Shown: positions 7,701 to 16,792 of the stretch, one piece after another
Layout: each line of letters begins with the position of its first letter
Numbering within the stretch: the first letter of the stretch is position 1
Assembly: GCF_000299035.1 (NCBI RefSeq)
Contig: NZ_JH921517.1
Location: 981,317 to 1,045,316, forward strand
Reading direction: 5' to 3'
From: Bacillus bingmayongensis
GTDB taxonomy: Bacteria > Bacillota > Bacilli > Bacillales > Bacillaceae_G
DNA length: 64,000 bases
Made by a program: the position numbers and the translations under genes
The notes under the pieces: model-generated
Database searches by the model: none
Told to the model about the DNA's origin: nothing
The model's input: only the letters and a program-made list of their open reading frames with translations

Positions 7701-9086
7701 ATGAAAGCTGAAACTGAAAGTTTGATAATTGCCTTAAAAGAGATACTTCCTGAAACACAAGTAGTAGTAAATGAAACGGTGAGAGAGTTGCACAGTAAAG
7801 ATGAATCTTATCATGCTAGTAGTCTGCCAGATGTTGTTGTATTTCCAACAACGACAGAAGAGGTTAGTGAGATAATGAAACTAGCAAACAAGTACCAAAC
7901 ACCAGTTGTGCCATTCGGAGTAGGCTCAAGCTTGGAAGGTCATGTGATTCCATATGAAAATGGGATTACAATGGATTTTTCACTTATGAATCAAATATTA
8001 GAGGTGAGAGAAAATGACTTTCTCGTTAAAGTCCAACCGGGGGTGACTCGTTCGCAACTCAATAAAGAATTAAAAAAGCATGGGTTATTTTTTAGTGTAG
8101 ATCCAGGAGCTGACGCTACGCTAGGCGGAATGGCTGCTACGAACGCGAGTGGAACGACTTCAGTAAAGTATGGTGTTATGCGTGATCAAGTTCGAGATTT
8201 AGAAGTTGTACTCGCAGATGGAACCATTATACATACAGGAACTCTAGCGGCAAAGTCGTCATCTGGTTATCATTTAAATGGTATATTTGTTGGATCAGAA
8301 GGAACACTTGGTTGCTTTACTGAGTTAACTTTAAGGGTATATGGAATACCTGAACATACTATGGCGGCAAGAGCATCTTTTCCGACGGTAAATGATGCAG
8401 TGGAAGCTGTGATTGATATTTTACAAGCTGGTATTCCGATTGCGAGAATTGAGCTTGTTGATGAACTGTCAATGAAACAAGTAAATCTGTATAGTGAAAC
8501 AAATTATAGAGAAGAGTCAACATTATTTTTAGAGTTTCATGGAAATGAAGCAGGATTAAAACAAGATATTGAATTTACAAAAGAGATTGCCGAGGATCAC
8601 AAGTGTAAAAGTATTGAATTTGAAACAGAAACAGCTGCTAGAAATAAATTATGGGAAGCAAGACATAATCTAGCATATGCTTATGTTCATAGTTATCCGG
8701 GTAAAAAACTGATGAGTACAGATGTTTGTGTCCCAATTTCAGAGTTAGCTCATGCAATTCAGTATGCAAAAGAAACTTTAGATTCTGCCGGAATTGTTGG
8801 TGGAATCCTTGGACATGTAGGAGATGGAAATTTTCACGTTTTATTAATGGTGAATCCAAATGATAGAGAAGAAATAAATAAAACAGAAATAGCAAATGAA
8901 AAAATTGTGTTATATGCCCTTAAATGTGGTGGAACATGTACAGGTGAACACGGGGTAGGGATTGGTAAACAAAAATATCAAGAAAAAGAGCATGGGGCAG
9001 CACTTCTTGTGATGAAAAAGATGAAACAAGCTTTGGATCCGAAAAATATTCTGAATCCGAATAAGATTTTTAAAATCCAAGAATAA
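7701..9086 (+). CDS. GlcD-type FAD-linked oxidase (glycolate / D-lactate dehydrogenase family)
   Basis: A protein of 461 residues with the two-domain build of GlcD / D-lactate dehydrogenase (cytochrome). The N-terminal PCMH FAD domain shows VVVFPTTTEEVSEIM, then VPFGVGSSLEGH and GGMAATNASGTTSVKYG. The C-terminal FAD-oxidase domain shows GHVGDGNFH and CGGTCTGEHGVGIGK, where the His and the GEHGxG motif hold substrate and FAD. It should oxidise a 2-hydroxy acid to the 2-keto acid at the membrane face. I choose the ATG at 7701 with AGGAGA seven bases before it. It is followed after 11 bases by a carrier gene, suggesting uptake and oxidation of the same acid. Confidence 0.9.
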   Translation: MKAETESLIIALKEILPETQVVVNETVRELHSKDESYHASSLPDVVVFPTTTEEVSEIMKLANKYQTPVVPFGVGSSLEGHVIPYENGITMDFSLMNQILEVRENDFLVKVQPGVTRSQLNKELKKHGLFFSVDPGADATLGGMAATNASGTTSVKYGVMRDQVRDLEVVLADGTIIHTGTLAAKSSSGYHLNGIFVGSEGTLGCFTELTLRVYGIPEHTMAARASFPTVNDAVEAVIDILQAGIPIARIELVDELSMKQVNLYSETNYREESTLFLEFHGNEAGLKQDIEFTKEIAEDHKCKSIEFETETAARNKLWEARHNLAYAYVHSYPGKKLMSTDVCVPISELAHAIQYAKETLDSAGIVGGILGHVGDGNFHVLLMVNPNDREEINKTEIANEKIVLYALKCGGTCTGEHGVGIGKQKYQEKEHGAALLVMKKMKQALDPKNILNPNKIFKIQE

Positions 9087-9097
9087 GGAATGATCTG

Positions 9098-10066
9098 ATG
9101 AAAACGTTAGAAGCAATCAGTAACGTAGCAGGAAGATATTTCGCCATTTGGGTTATATGTATCGCGGCTATCGCATTTATGGTTCCTACACCATTCCTCT
9201 GGTTTAATGGATATATTACGATTTTACTAGGTATTGTTATGTTTGGAATGGGACTGACGCTAAAAGCAGTTGATTTTAAAATGATTGTAACGAAGCCGTT
9301 ACCAGTAATTATTGGGGTATGTGCTCAGTTTGTTATTATGCCCCTCGTTGCGTATGCACTTGCATATATGATGAAATTGCCAGCAGAATTAGCCGCGGGG
9401 TTAGTTCTACTAGGTTCAGTGCCAGGTGGAACTTCGTCAAACGTAATGGTGTATCTTGCGAAAGGGAATTTACCTTTATCCATTGCGATGACATCATTAT
9501 CAACATTGCTTGCACCGATTGCTACACCTTTTATTTTATTATTATTAGCAGGGCAGTGGATGCCAGTTGATCCTATGTCGATGTTTCTTTCTATCGTACA
9601 AGTGATCATTGTCCCAATTATTTTAGGGATAGCAGTGAGAAAGTTCTTTCCGACAGTAGTGAATAAAGGTATCACAGTTGTACCTCTTATATCAGTTTTA
9701 GCAATTATCATTATTGTTTCTGCAGTTATTTCGGCGAATGTAAGTAGTATTTCTTCTTCTGGGTTGTTAATTTTTGCAGCGGTGATGCTCCATAATGCAT
9801 TTGGATTTTTACTTGGCTATTTGACGGCATTGGTACTCGGGCTTGATGAAGGAACGAGACGAGCGATTTCGATTGAAGTGGGGATGCAGAACTCTGGATT
9901 AGGCGTAGCGTTGGGGGCCGCACATTTCGGACCATTAGCTGCTTTACCAAGTGTTCTAGCCGCAGTATGGCATAACATTGCAGGTCCAATACTCGCTACG
10001 TTTTGGTCTAAAAAAACTGTGGATGTCCTGCAAAAACAAAGTATTCAAACGGGTGTAGAAAGGTGA
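9098..10066 (+). CDS. Bile acid:sodium symporter (BASS) family carrier
   Basis: A protein of 322 residues with about ten hydrophobic helices, the normal length for the BASS family. Family signatures are FGMGLTLKAVDF after the second helix, LLGSVPGGTSSNVMVYLAKGN in the crossover region with sodium-site residues, and the second-repeat EVGMQNSGLGVALG. Characterised members use sodium to import bile acids, pyruvate or other keto acids. Here the tight link to a 2-hydroxyacid oxidase suggests a small hydroxy or keto acid; that is inference. A terminator follows at once, so the pair forms a two-gene operon. Confidence 0.9.
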   Translation: MKTLEAISNVAGRYFAIWVICIAAIAFMVPTPFLWFNGYITILLGIVMFGMGLTLKAVDFKMIVTKPLPVIIGVCAQFVIMPLVAYALAYMMKLPAELAAGLVLLGSVPGGTSSNVMVYLAKGNLPLSIAMTSLSTLLAPIATPFILLLLAGQWMPVDPMSMFLSIVQVIIVPIILGIAVRKFFPTVVNKGITVVPLISVLAIIIIVSAVISANVSSISSSGLLIFAAVMLHNAFGFLLGYLTALVLGLDEGTRRAISIEVGMQNSGLGVALGAAHFGPLAALPSVLAAVWHNIAGPILATFWSKKTVDVLQKQSIQTGVER

Positions 10067-10080
10067 GTGATTATCTATAG

Positions 10081-10122
10081 AAAACGCTTTTTAGTTTAAA
10101 TACTGAAAAGCGTTTTATGATT
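10081..10122 (+). terminator. Terminator of the oxidase/carrier operon
   Basis: AAAACGCTTTT pairs with AAAAGCGTTTT at 10106-10116. Confidence 0.8.
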
Positions 10123-10236
10123 CTGTTATAGAAGTAATACTGTCCTTATAAAATAATTATTATCTGTCCCTGTCGGATTAGTTTCTTTCTAAATATAATT
10201 GGAAAATAAAATGATAAGAAAGAAAAGAGGAAGAAT

Positions 10237-10856
10237 ATGTATATACCAAAATAATTCGATATAAAAGATGAAAAAACGAAATATGAAATCATTGAACAAA
10301 ATAGCTTTGCAACATTGTTTTCTCGGCATAATGAGGAACCATATGCAACGCATCTTCCTTTGCTATTAAATAGAGATGAGCGCATCTTATATGGTCATTT
10401 TGCACGTCCGAATGAACAATGGAAAGACGTTGAGAATCAAGAGGTACTTGCTGTTTTTCAGGGACCCCATTGCTATATCTCTCCTTCCTGGTATGAAACA
10501 AAGAAAGCAGTACCGACATGGAATTATGTAGCCGTTCATGTATATGGTGAAATGGAGATTGTCGCAAGTGAACAAGAATTACTAGATTCTCTTCGTGATT
10601 TAGTAGATAAGTATGAGATCAGGCGAGTTCTTATTCATTAAATGATGTAGAACCGAGTTATATTCAAGGGTTAAGTAAAGGGATTGTCGGATTTAAAATC
10701 AAGATTAATCGGATAGAAGGAAAAAGGAAACTGAGCCAAAATCATTCAGTGAAGCGACAGGAGTTAGTTGTGGAGAAACTAGAGCAAATTGATAGTGAGG
10801 GGCATAAAGGGATTGCTGTGTTGATGAGAGAAAATCTTATGAAGAATGAAGAGTAA
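10237..10856 (+). pseudogene. paiB: Broken paiB-type FMN-binding regulator
   Basis: The frame reads MYIPK and then a TAA at codon 6. It continues as a typical Pai[66 protein letters not shown]. Near 10618 a one-base loss shifts the frame (KYE then IRRVLIH and stop); in the other frame the expected tail [32 protein letters not shown] runs to 10856. PaiB proteins are FMN-binding negative regulators of sporulation and degradative-enzyme genes. With one nonsense codon and one frameshift it cannot make a full product. No paiA-like acetyltransferase is beside it. Confidence 0.85.
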
Positions 10857-11029
10857 TGTAAGAACTAGACTACATGTTATAAAGTGAAACTGTCCGATAA
10901 TGCGAGATAAATAAAGAAGCGATGAATTTTTTTATCTGCTCTTTACCATTTTTTAGTTCATTCTTTTGACAAATTAACTTTTTTATAAATGTCGCAACTG
11001 TGCTTTAAATATTATAACTTTATTTCCGA

Positions 11030-11542
11030 ATTCAATTGGTTATTCACGCAATGGGCGAGCAGGCTATTGATTTAATTGTGAACACATTCTATGGTAAAGT
11101 TAGCTGGCTGTCAGATGCACATTCTATCAGAATTGAGCATGCTGCTATGCCGACAGCAGAAGCCATCCAGCGAGCTGCTGAAACAGGAATTGCGTTTGTC
11201 CCGCAGCCTATCTTTTTGTTTGCAGAGATTGAGAGTTATCTAAATAACCTTGGTGCTGAACGGACAAAGAGAACCTATTCCATTCAATCTATGTTTCAAG
11301 CAGGGATTAAGGTGGCGTTTTCCTCTGATGCTCCTGCAACGGCATGGTCAGATCCTGTGAATCCGTTTGTAGGGCTGAAAGCTGTTGTAACTCGCATGGC
11401 TTATGATGGAACAGACACAGGTTAAGAACAAAAAGTGGATATCGAAACTGCCATCACGCTATATACCCGTGCGGCCCAGGAAATCACACGGATTCCGAAT
11501 GTCGGTCAGCTTTCTCCGGGGACCATGCTGATTTTAAAGTAA
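11030..11542 (+). pseudogene. Amidohydrolase C-terminal remnant
   Basis: The frame opens in mid-protein (QLVIHAMGEQAIDL) and carries typical YtcJ-like amidohydrolase motifs: IEHAAMPTAE, GIAFVPQP, FSSDAPA with the metal-site Asp, DPVNPFVGLKAVVTR. A TAA interrupts it at 11422, after which the frame goes on as VDIETAITLYTRAAQEI, GQLSPG and a natural end at 11542. The N-terminal half is gone. Base use is richer in G and C than the neighbours, which hints at a foreign source, and an IS3 remnant follows directly. Confidence 0.8.
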
Positions 11543-11569
11543 AAGCTGTGAAAGAAAATCAGCATGGGA

Positions 11570-11840
11570 AAGGGCCGAATCAAATCTTTTTAGAGAATGG
11601 ATTCGATCTGATATTATTGGCGAAAGAAAGCCAAATCAATGCTTAAAACGCTGGAGAAAGACGTATGAACAGTTTGGCGAAGAAGGATTTTATACAGAAC
11701 GTCGCGGAAAAGGAAATGTGGGTCGTCCTTCCACAAAACAGTTATCTTCTGATGACAAGCTAAAGAAAGCGGAAGCGCGTATTGCTTTTTTAGAAGCGGA
11801 ACTTGAATTCTTAAAAAAGTTAGACGAGCTCGAAAGGCAG
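11570..11840 (+). pseudogene. IS3-family OrfA remnant
   Basis: Parts of an IS3-family (IS150-like) first orf: PNQIFLENGFDL in one frame, then after a shift near 11613 IIGERKPNQCLKRWRKTYEQFGEEGF, RRGKGNVGRPSTK, and a leucine-zipper stretch EARIAFLEAELEFLKKLDELER. The N-terminal helix-turn-helix part is missing and the frame is broken, so it is inactive. An A6G run inside the zipper (near 11812) is of the kind used for programmed shifting in this family. Confidence 0.75.
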
Positions 11841-12622
11841 GCGCTGAAAAAGAATTATGTGATGAGAAAGATTATGAATGGATTCATGAAATTTTCAACC
11901 AAAAGAAGAAAAAATGTGGCGCGATATTTATCAAAATGACTTTAGAAAATACAAAGGGAATTAAAATGAATCTAAAGCGTATCTTTCGGATTATGTGGAA
12001 ATACAATCTAGTGACAAAGACTCATCGTGCGAATCCATACAAACAAATAGCTAAGGCGACGCAAGAACGCAGGGTTTGTCCTAACCTACTTCAACGTCAA
12101 TTCAATCAAGAAGAGCCGGAAAAAAGTATGTTAACTGATATTACATATTTATTTTATGGAAAAGGGAAGAAAGCTTATTTATCTTGTGTAAAAGATAGTA
12201 CCACACGAGAGATTTTAGCTTATCACGTCTCTCCCTCTCTACAAATGCATATCGTCTATCAAACATTAGACAAATTGAAAGATAGATTAGGAGATACAAT
12301 TCATCCAGAAGCACTTTTACATTCAGATCAAGGTACACATTACACGCATCCTGAATTTCAGCGACGTGTAAAAGAAATGGGAATAAAACAATCTATGTCA
12401 CGTAGGGGAAACTGTCTGGATAATGCCCCGATAGAATCCTTTTTTGGTTATATGAAGTATGAATTAGATTATAAAGATTGTCCAACGTTTCAATCTCTTC
12501 AACAGGTGATAGAGGAGTACATGAAGGATTATAATTACTATCGTTATCAGTGGACACTAAAAAAGATGGCTCCGGTACAGTACCGAAACCATCTTTTAAG
12601 TGTTTTAAGGTCCTTTTATTAA
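11836..12622 (+). pseudogene. IS3-family OrfB transposase, frameshifted
   Basis: The catalytic orf of an IS3-family element. The DDE core survives: Asp in MLTDITYLF, Asp in LLHSDQGTHYTHPEF, Glu in DNAPIESFFGYMKYE, and the closing YNYYRYQWTLKKMAPVQYR. Upstream of about 11960 the frame is broken at least twice (EIFNQKKKKCGA in one frame, YQNDFRKYKG in a second, IKMNLKRIFRIM in the third), so no full transposase can be made. Its right inverted repeat may lie within the 40 bases after the stop (TGTAGTTCATAGCTAC), but no left end was found. Confidence 0.8.
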
Positions 12623-12786
12623 ACTGTAGTTCATAGCTACACTTGGCCTTTTCTTTTATTAACTCGTCTGAAAGGTATAAAATAACTACTTAGTTATAAA
12701 AGTAAGGTGATTTGCTATAGTACATGATCTTTGAATAAAAATGATTGTGTGTTTGTTCTATTATCTTTTTAACAAATGTGTGGAAG

Positions 12787-13080
12787 TCACAAATCTTTAA
12801 GTGTATCGATTAAGTTGGGAGATGTGGTAATACTTTCTATATCTTCGCAACTTATAAATACAAGACTAGTAGATGGTGGTGTTGTCGAATCCTCTTCTTC
12901 AAATACGATTAAGCAATTTAAAGAAGGTAATGGAAGATAAACAACAAGAGAAACAGGACCGATAATCTGTCCAGATCTAGTTGTTATTGTTACTATAGTA
13001 CCTGGTGGCCAAAGCTTAAATAATGAACAGGCGACACCTGAGCAACTCGCTATTTTTAGTTTTACCTACCTTTTTAACAT
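12787..13080 (-). pseudogene. Degraded small gene of unknown family, duplicate copy 1
   Basis: Reading on the minus strand from the ATG at 13080 gives MLKR, a TAG, then an open run with IASCSGVACSLFKLW, PPGTIVTITTRSGQIIGPVS, LVFISCEDIESITTSPN and a stop at 12787. The same protein pattern recurs in the copy at 13724-14001. I do not recognise the family. The early nonsense codon and the lack of another start make it a likely pseudogene. Confidence 0.55.
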
Positions 13081-13160
13081 TTGTATAAACTGTAATATAA
13101 ATATATGAATTAACATTATAAAAGGTTTGGGTGGGTTAAATAGTGTTTTTTAAAGAAATA

Positions 13161-13186
13161 AGTAAAGACACCCTAATGAGTGCCTT
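13161..13186 (-). terminator. Terminator for the YjcZ-type gene
   Basis: On the minus strand GGCAC pairs with GTGTC (one wobble) ahead of a T-rich run. It is one of three nearly identical copies (also 14145-14170 and 14513-14541). Confidence 0.6.
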
Positions 13187-13193
13187 TTGTTTA

Positions 13194-13307
13194 CTAGTAA
13201 CCGAATCCGTCGCCCCAACAACTGCATCCAATAATGATTAACAGAATGAACAGTACGATTAGTAAGGCGAATCCACCACCAAAACCACAAGAGTCACCAT
13301 AACCCAT
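13194..13307 (-). CDS. YjcZ-family sporulation peptide
   Basis: A 37-residue peptide: MGYGDSCGFGGGFAL, a hydrophobic stretch LLIVLFILLIIIG, then CSCWGDGFGY. This is the pattern of the YjcZ/SscA family of tiny Bacillus sporulation proteins, with a Gly/Tyr head and one membrane helix. AGGAGG lies seven bases before the ATG at 13307. Family members are made in sporulation and some are needed for coat assembly; whether this one has a role is not visible. Confidence 0.88.
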   Translation of the reverse strand: MGYGDSCGFGGGFALLIVLFILLIIIGCSCWGDGFGY

Positions 13308-13442
13308 AATTATTCCTCCTTGATTGAGGAGATTGAGGCAATAGGTATGTTATTAATTTAACGGCATACTTTACTGTATGATTAATTTCTACATATGAGC
13401 AGGTCCTTTAAGATGTAAATAAACAGTGATAAATATTTAATT

Positions 13443-13634
13443 TCAATATACATCTATACCGATTATGTTTTTATCAGAATCTAGTCGGATATACACTTCA
13501 TCTTTTAAGCGATGAGCATTATAAATACGATTTTTATCAGTTGAGATTTCAAAAGTTTCTTTGCCCGATTTACACCCGAGAACAATCATATCTCCATATT
13601 CTCTCCAGTAATCGAGTTTAGTATAGATAATCAT
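13443..13634 (-). CDS. Hypothetical 63-residue protein
   Basis: It begins at an ATG preceded by GGAGAGGAGGATC at ideal spacing. The sequence alternates charged and hydrophobic residues (VYIRLDSDKNIIGIDVY at the end) and looks like a small beta-rich cytosolic protein. There is no signal peptide or helix-turn-helix. I do not recognise the family. It sits upstream of the YjcZ gene on the same strand, 135 bases away, between the two copies of a duplicated segment. Confidence 0.65.
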   Translation of the reverse strand: MIIYTKLDYWREYGDMIVLGCKSGKETFEISTDKNRIYNAHRLKDEVYIRLDSDKNIIGIDVY

Positions 13635-13723
13635 TTTAAGATCCTCCTCTCCATTATATTATACTAATTAATAGAGAAGAAGGTGTTAGACATTTAGACA
13701 AGGTCTTCAAAAAAAGACACTTA

Positions 13724-14001
13724 TTAAGTTCCTTTTTGGTCTAGTTTATCAATTATTATTTTATAGGATTTTAAGTAGGGAGAAATGGTAATACTTTCTA
13801 TATCTTCATAACTTATAAATATATGGTGAGTAGAGGGTGGTGTTGTTGAAGTCTCTTCCTCTAATATGACTAATTAATTTGTAGAAGGTGATGGAAAATA
13901 TCTAACAAGAGAAACAGGCCTGATAATCTATCCTGATCTGGTTGTAATTGTCACTACAGTGCCTGGTGGCATGAACAAGCGACACCTGAACAAGCTGTCA
14001 T
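13724..14001 (-). pseudogene. Degraded small gene of unknown family, duplicate copy 2
   Basis: This copy keeps the start MTACSGVACS, then loses bases so that the frame breaks before PPG. It continues with TVVTITTRSG, a TAG, IIRPVSLVRYFPSPSTN, a TAA, LVILEEETSTTPPS and IFISYEDIESITISPYLKS before a stop at 13724. Together with copy 1 it allows the ancestral protein of about 90-95 residues to be partly rebuilt. Both copies are inactive. Confidence 0.6.
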
Positions 14002-14144
14002 TTTCGACTCACCTAGCTTTCGTTTTAATATTTGTACATATGTAATGCTAATGCAAGTATTACATATGTATGAATCAACATTATAAAATATTTCATTTTG
14101 TTTTGAGCACAGTTGTTTTATTCAAGGGGAAAATATTCAAAAAA

Positions 14145-14172
14145 TAAGAAAAGACACCCTTAGGTGCCTCTT
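14145..14172 (-). terminator. Terminator, duplicate of that at 13161
   Basis: GGCACC pairs with GGTGTC (minus strand) and a T-rich run follows. No intact gene is upstream. Confidence 0.6.
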
Positions 14173-14419
14173 CTCTGTTTGTTCTCGCGTATTGAGATGA
14201 CTATTCAAACCTTGTTTTAGGGGACATGGTTCAAACAAATATTTACTACACTTAAAGTTTAACATCAACATAATATACAGTAAATTGAGAATATTTATGT
14301 AGAATATTTTTAAAGTTTAGTATAAATATTTTTCACTATTGTTATGATGAAAACGGTTGTCATGCAAAATTGCATAAAAACATCTCATGAGGTTAGCGGT
14401 ATAATTAATGGTGTACAAT

Positions 14420-14472
14420 AAAGCTGAAGGACCAGAGGCCATCTACGGAAATAGGTGGTCTTTTGCTATTGG
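14420..14472 (+). terminator. Strong hairpin with T tail, possible end of a small RNA
   Basis: CCATCTA at 14439 pairs fully with TAGGTGG around a CGGAAA loop and TCTTTT follows. No gene lies upstream for 240 bases, so a short untranslated transcript could end here. The gap from 14173 to 14719 shows nothing else except the terminator copy at 14513. Confidence 0.45.
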
Positions 14473-14512
14473 TTGTTTTTTACTTCTAAATGAGAATACA
14501 TAGTAAATAAGC

Positions 14513-14541
14513 ATAAAAAAAGACACCCTAATGAGTGCTTA
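14513..14541 (-). terminator. Third copy of the GACACCCTAATGAGTGC terminator
   Basis: On the minus strand AGCAC pairs with GTGTC, then T7. It has no gene upstream, so it is probably a relic of the local duplication. Confidence 0.5.
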
Positions 14542-14719
14542 TCTTAGATCTGGATTTCTTTTAATCTAAAATTCTGACATATACAAACGAAAATATGTTA
14601 TATTATTCCAGCAATAATAGTCAGGGTAGAATTATTTTCTACTTTCCAGTGGGTTAACTATAATCATGCACACAAATCAAATGATGATTTTAAGTGCTCA
14701 TTGGAAAGGAGTGACACAT

Positions 14720-14827
14720 ATGGAAGAATGGATGATGAGTGTTTTAATTTGTCTATTCGCATACAAGTTTGTAATAGAACCGTTTGCTGACAATTATAGG
14801 GGTGGCACCACACCTATATCAACTTAA
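14720..14827 (+). CDS. 35-residue putative membrane peptide
   Basis: An ATG preceded by AAAGGAGTG. The peptide has a hydrophobic core (MMSVLICLFAYKFVIEPFA) and a polar tail. I do not recognise it. The good ribosome site supports translation; no terminator follows directly, and the next small gene begins 57 bases on in the same direction. Confidence 0.5.
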   Translation: MEEWMMSVLICLFAYKFVIEPFADNYRGGTTPIST

Positions 14828-14883
14828 GAATTTAAAGCATAAATGGATTATGATGATAACATAAAGTTATGGAGGTGTGTATA

Positions 14884-15200
14884 GTGAAAAAATTCTCTCT
14901 TACCTTAGTAACAATGATTATCTGTATGTTAGTATTTAGTGTTTGTACTACCAATAAAGCAGATACGATGAAAACTGATAGAGAGATACGTGAGGAACAT
15001 ATTGCAACTGTTCTTGAGAATGCTTGGGATAAATATGATTTATCTAGTTTTCAAATAGGTATTACAGACCCTACAATTTGGATTGAAATCGAGAAAATAG
15101 AAGATAAAAAGAAATTGATAAAATACTTAGAAAAAACGTGAGTAAATCTGATTTAAATCATTATAAAATTGACGTTTTTGAAAAAGATAAAAATACGTGA
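14884..15200 (+). pseudogene. Small secreted protein, frameshifted at its 3' end
   Basis: It starts at a GTG after GGAGG and has a signal-like segment (FSLTLVTMIICMLVFSVC) with a poor lipobox. The rest is EHIATVLENAWDKYDLSSFQ, TDPTIWIEIEKIEDKKKLIKYLEKT and a stop at 15141. In the next frame the reading goes on smoothly as VSKSDLNHYKIDVFEKDKNT to 15200. One base missing from the A6 run near 15131 explains this. Family not recognised. The shortened product could still be made. Confidence 0.55.
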
Positions 15201-15959
15201 TTTTCAAGTAGACCTTTTTTAAACAAAGATCTACTTGTATTGGTTTAAAAGTAGCGGCGATAAAAAGATGTATAATGTCAAAAAGAACGCTTTGTAGTTT
15301 GAATATTTTAAAAATTTCTAAAACTAAAATAAGAAAAGGGACATTAGTTAGTTATTTAAGGAGATAGCTGAACAATTACAGTAGCGAATCCGCTTCTTTT
15401 TTATTTTGCACAAAAAAGAACCCACAAAGACGGGTCCCTTCTCAAGTGATGAAGTGTGATGATGATTTCTCTGTATCAGATAGAGAAAAAATACAAAAAT
15501 ACAATACATTTAAGTACAGAAAATTTCAATACTGAAATCAGGAATTACCATGAGGGGAGTGATAGATGGAAGTAATTATACCACTTTTAATTGTGTAGAT
15601 TATTATCGCAGCAGCTGATATTGGTATAGATATGGAAGAATTGAAATGAATGAGCAATGACGAATAAATTCAAGGAATTACCGCGAGATGGTGATTATGG
15701 CTAGAAAAAGAAGCACAGATCATGACAAGATATTTGAAATAAGATTTTTTTGAGTGGATTGGATAAATATAGTTCGACACAATTGTGCTAAATTTTTACT
15801 AAAAAGAACTCTTTCTTTCTAAATGTAAGAAGATTTTACAAAAAAATACATAGAAGTATATATGTGTAATATCGAGATGGATCGAATTTTTATTACAGGT
15901 GAGAGCTGTAATACGTTCATTTCAATTAACACGAAATACACATAAAGGGGAGAAAGAAT
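15201..15959. other. Decayed intergenic region
   Basis: It holds a possible terminator at 15408-15440 (AGAACCCA... GGGTCCCTTC) and two relics of short genes. At 15565 MEVIIPLLIV is followed by TAG and then IIIAAADIGIDMEELK. At about 15697 lies the short frame MARKRSTDHDKIFE. Both are preceded by the shared string GGAATTACC, also seen at 16463. No intact gene was found. Confidence 0.45.
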
Positions 15960-16220
15960 TTGAAAAGAAAAATTGGTACAGCAGTCGTTGGTTTATCTGT
16001 TTTAGGTTTTGGAATCATTGGTGTTGCTGATGGAGATGGTGGAGGTGTCGTTCAGGCAGCTTTGATAGGAGATTATGGAGGAGCGCCTGCATATAGTCAT
16101 GCTGAAACTTGGTCCCCAAGTTACTCAGATGGATATACTGGAGGAGCTCCATCTTATAATCACGGGGACGTACCTACACCAAAATCAGAAGCAGATGGAG
16201 ACCATGGTGGAGGAATTTAA
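15960..16220 (+). CDS. Secreted Gly/Tyr/Ser-rich repeat peptide
   Basis: An 86-residue frame that starts at TTG after AGGGGAG. Residues 1-34 form a signal peptide of unusual end (KRKIGTAVVGLSVLGFGIIG, then a Gly-rich turn and VVQA as a fair signal-peptidase site). The exported part of about 50 residues has two related units, GGAPAYSHAETWSPSYSD and GGAPSYNHGDVPTP, and ends in an acidic Gly-rich tail. It contains no Cys. A perfect terminator follows 45 bases later, so it is transcribed alone. I do not recognise the family; a matrix, signal or antimicrobial role are all open. Confidence 0.65.
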   Translation: MKRKIGTAVVGLSVLGFGIIGVADGDGGGVVQAALIGDYGGAPAYSHAETWSPSYSDGYTGGAPSYNHGDVPTPKSEADGDHGGGI

Positions 16221-16264
16221 CAAACACTGATGTAAAGATTATTAATTATACGTTAGAAAAAAAA

Positions 16265-16293
16265 CTTGTAATTTACAAGGTCTTTTTTCTTTG
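16265..16293 (+). terminator. Terminator of the repeat-peptide gene
   Basis: CTTGTAA pairs with TTACAAG around one base, then GTCTTTTTT. Confidence 0.85.
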
Positions 16294-16341
16294 TAAAGAG
16301 TATACCTACTTTCATTTCTGCTGCTTTTTTATTTTATAAAG

Positions 16342-16376
16342 AAAAAAAGAACCCACTAGAGGATGGGCTCTTTTTC
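16342..16376. terminator. Second hairpin, bidirectional
   Basis: AAAGAACCCA pairs with TGGGCTCTTT, with A and T runs on the two sides. From 16377 to 16790 no gene is visible; a lone GAATTACC-AGGAGG relic lies at 16463-16490. Confidence 0.6.
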
Positions 16377-16792
16377 GAAAAATGAGTAATCTATCTAAAA
16401 ACGCATATAAAAAGACCTTAATTATTGTACATTAAAATATATAGAATTAAAATGTTGAATTTAGAATTACCGTAAGGAGGAGTTAAGACAAATTACGGTT
16501 CTAGTGCAAAAACTTCAAGACAATGATACTCCTTTAGATATTTATCTTTATCTTATAATAAGAGTGAAAAAATTGGTATCCTTATGGAGGTAATTAACAT
16601 TCTTCTGAGTTTTAAAAGGTTTTATTACAAACTGTAAAAGAATAGAGATGTCTAAATTTATTTTGAGATGATAGTAATTGATTATTTGAATTTTATTATA
16701 ATTTTAAAGCATGGTTACGACGTTTATAAAAAAAGTTCTATTATTTTGTTTCAAAAAACTTATTTCAAGCTTCTTAAAGGTAAATCTAATTG

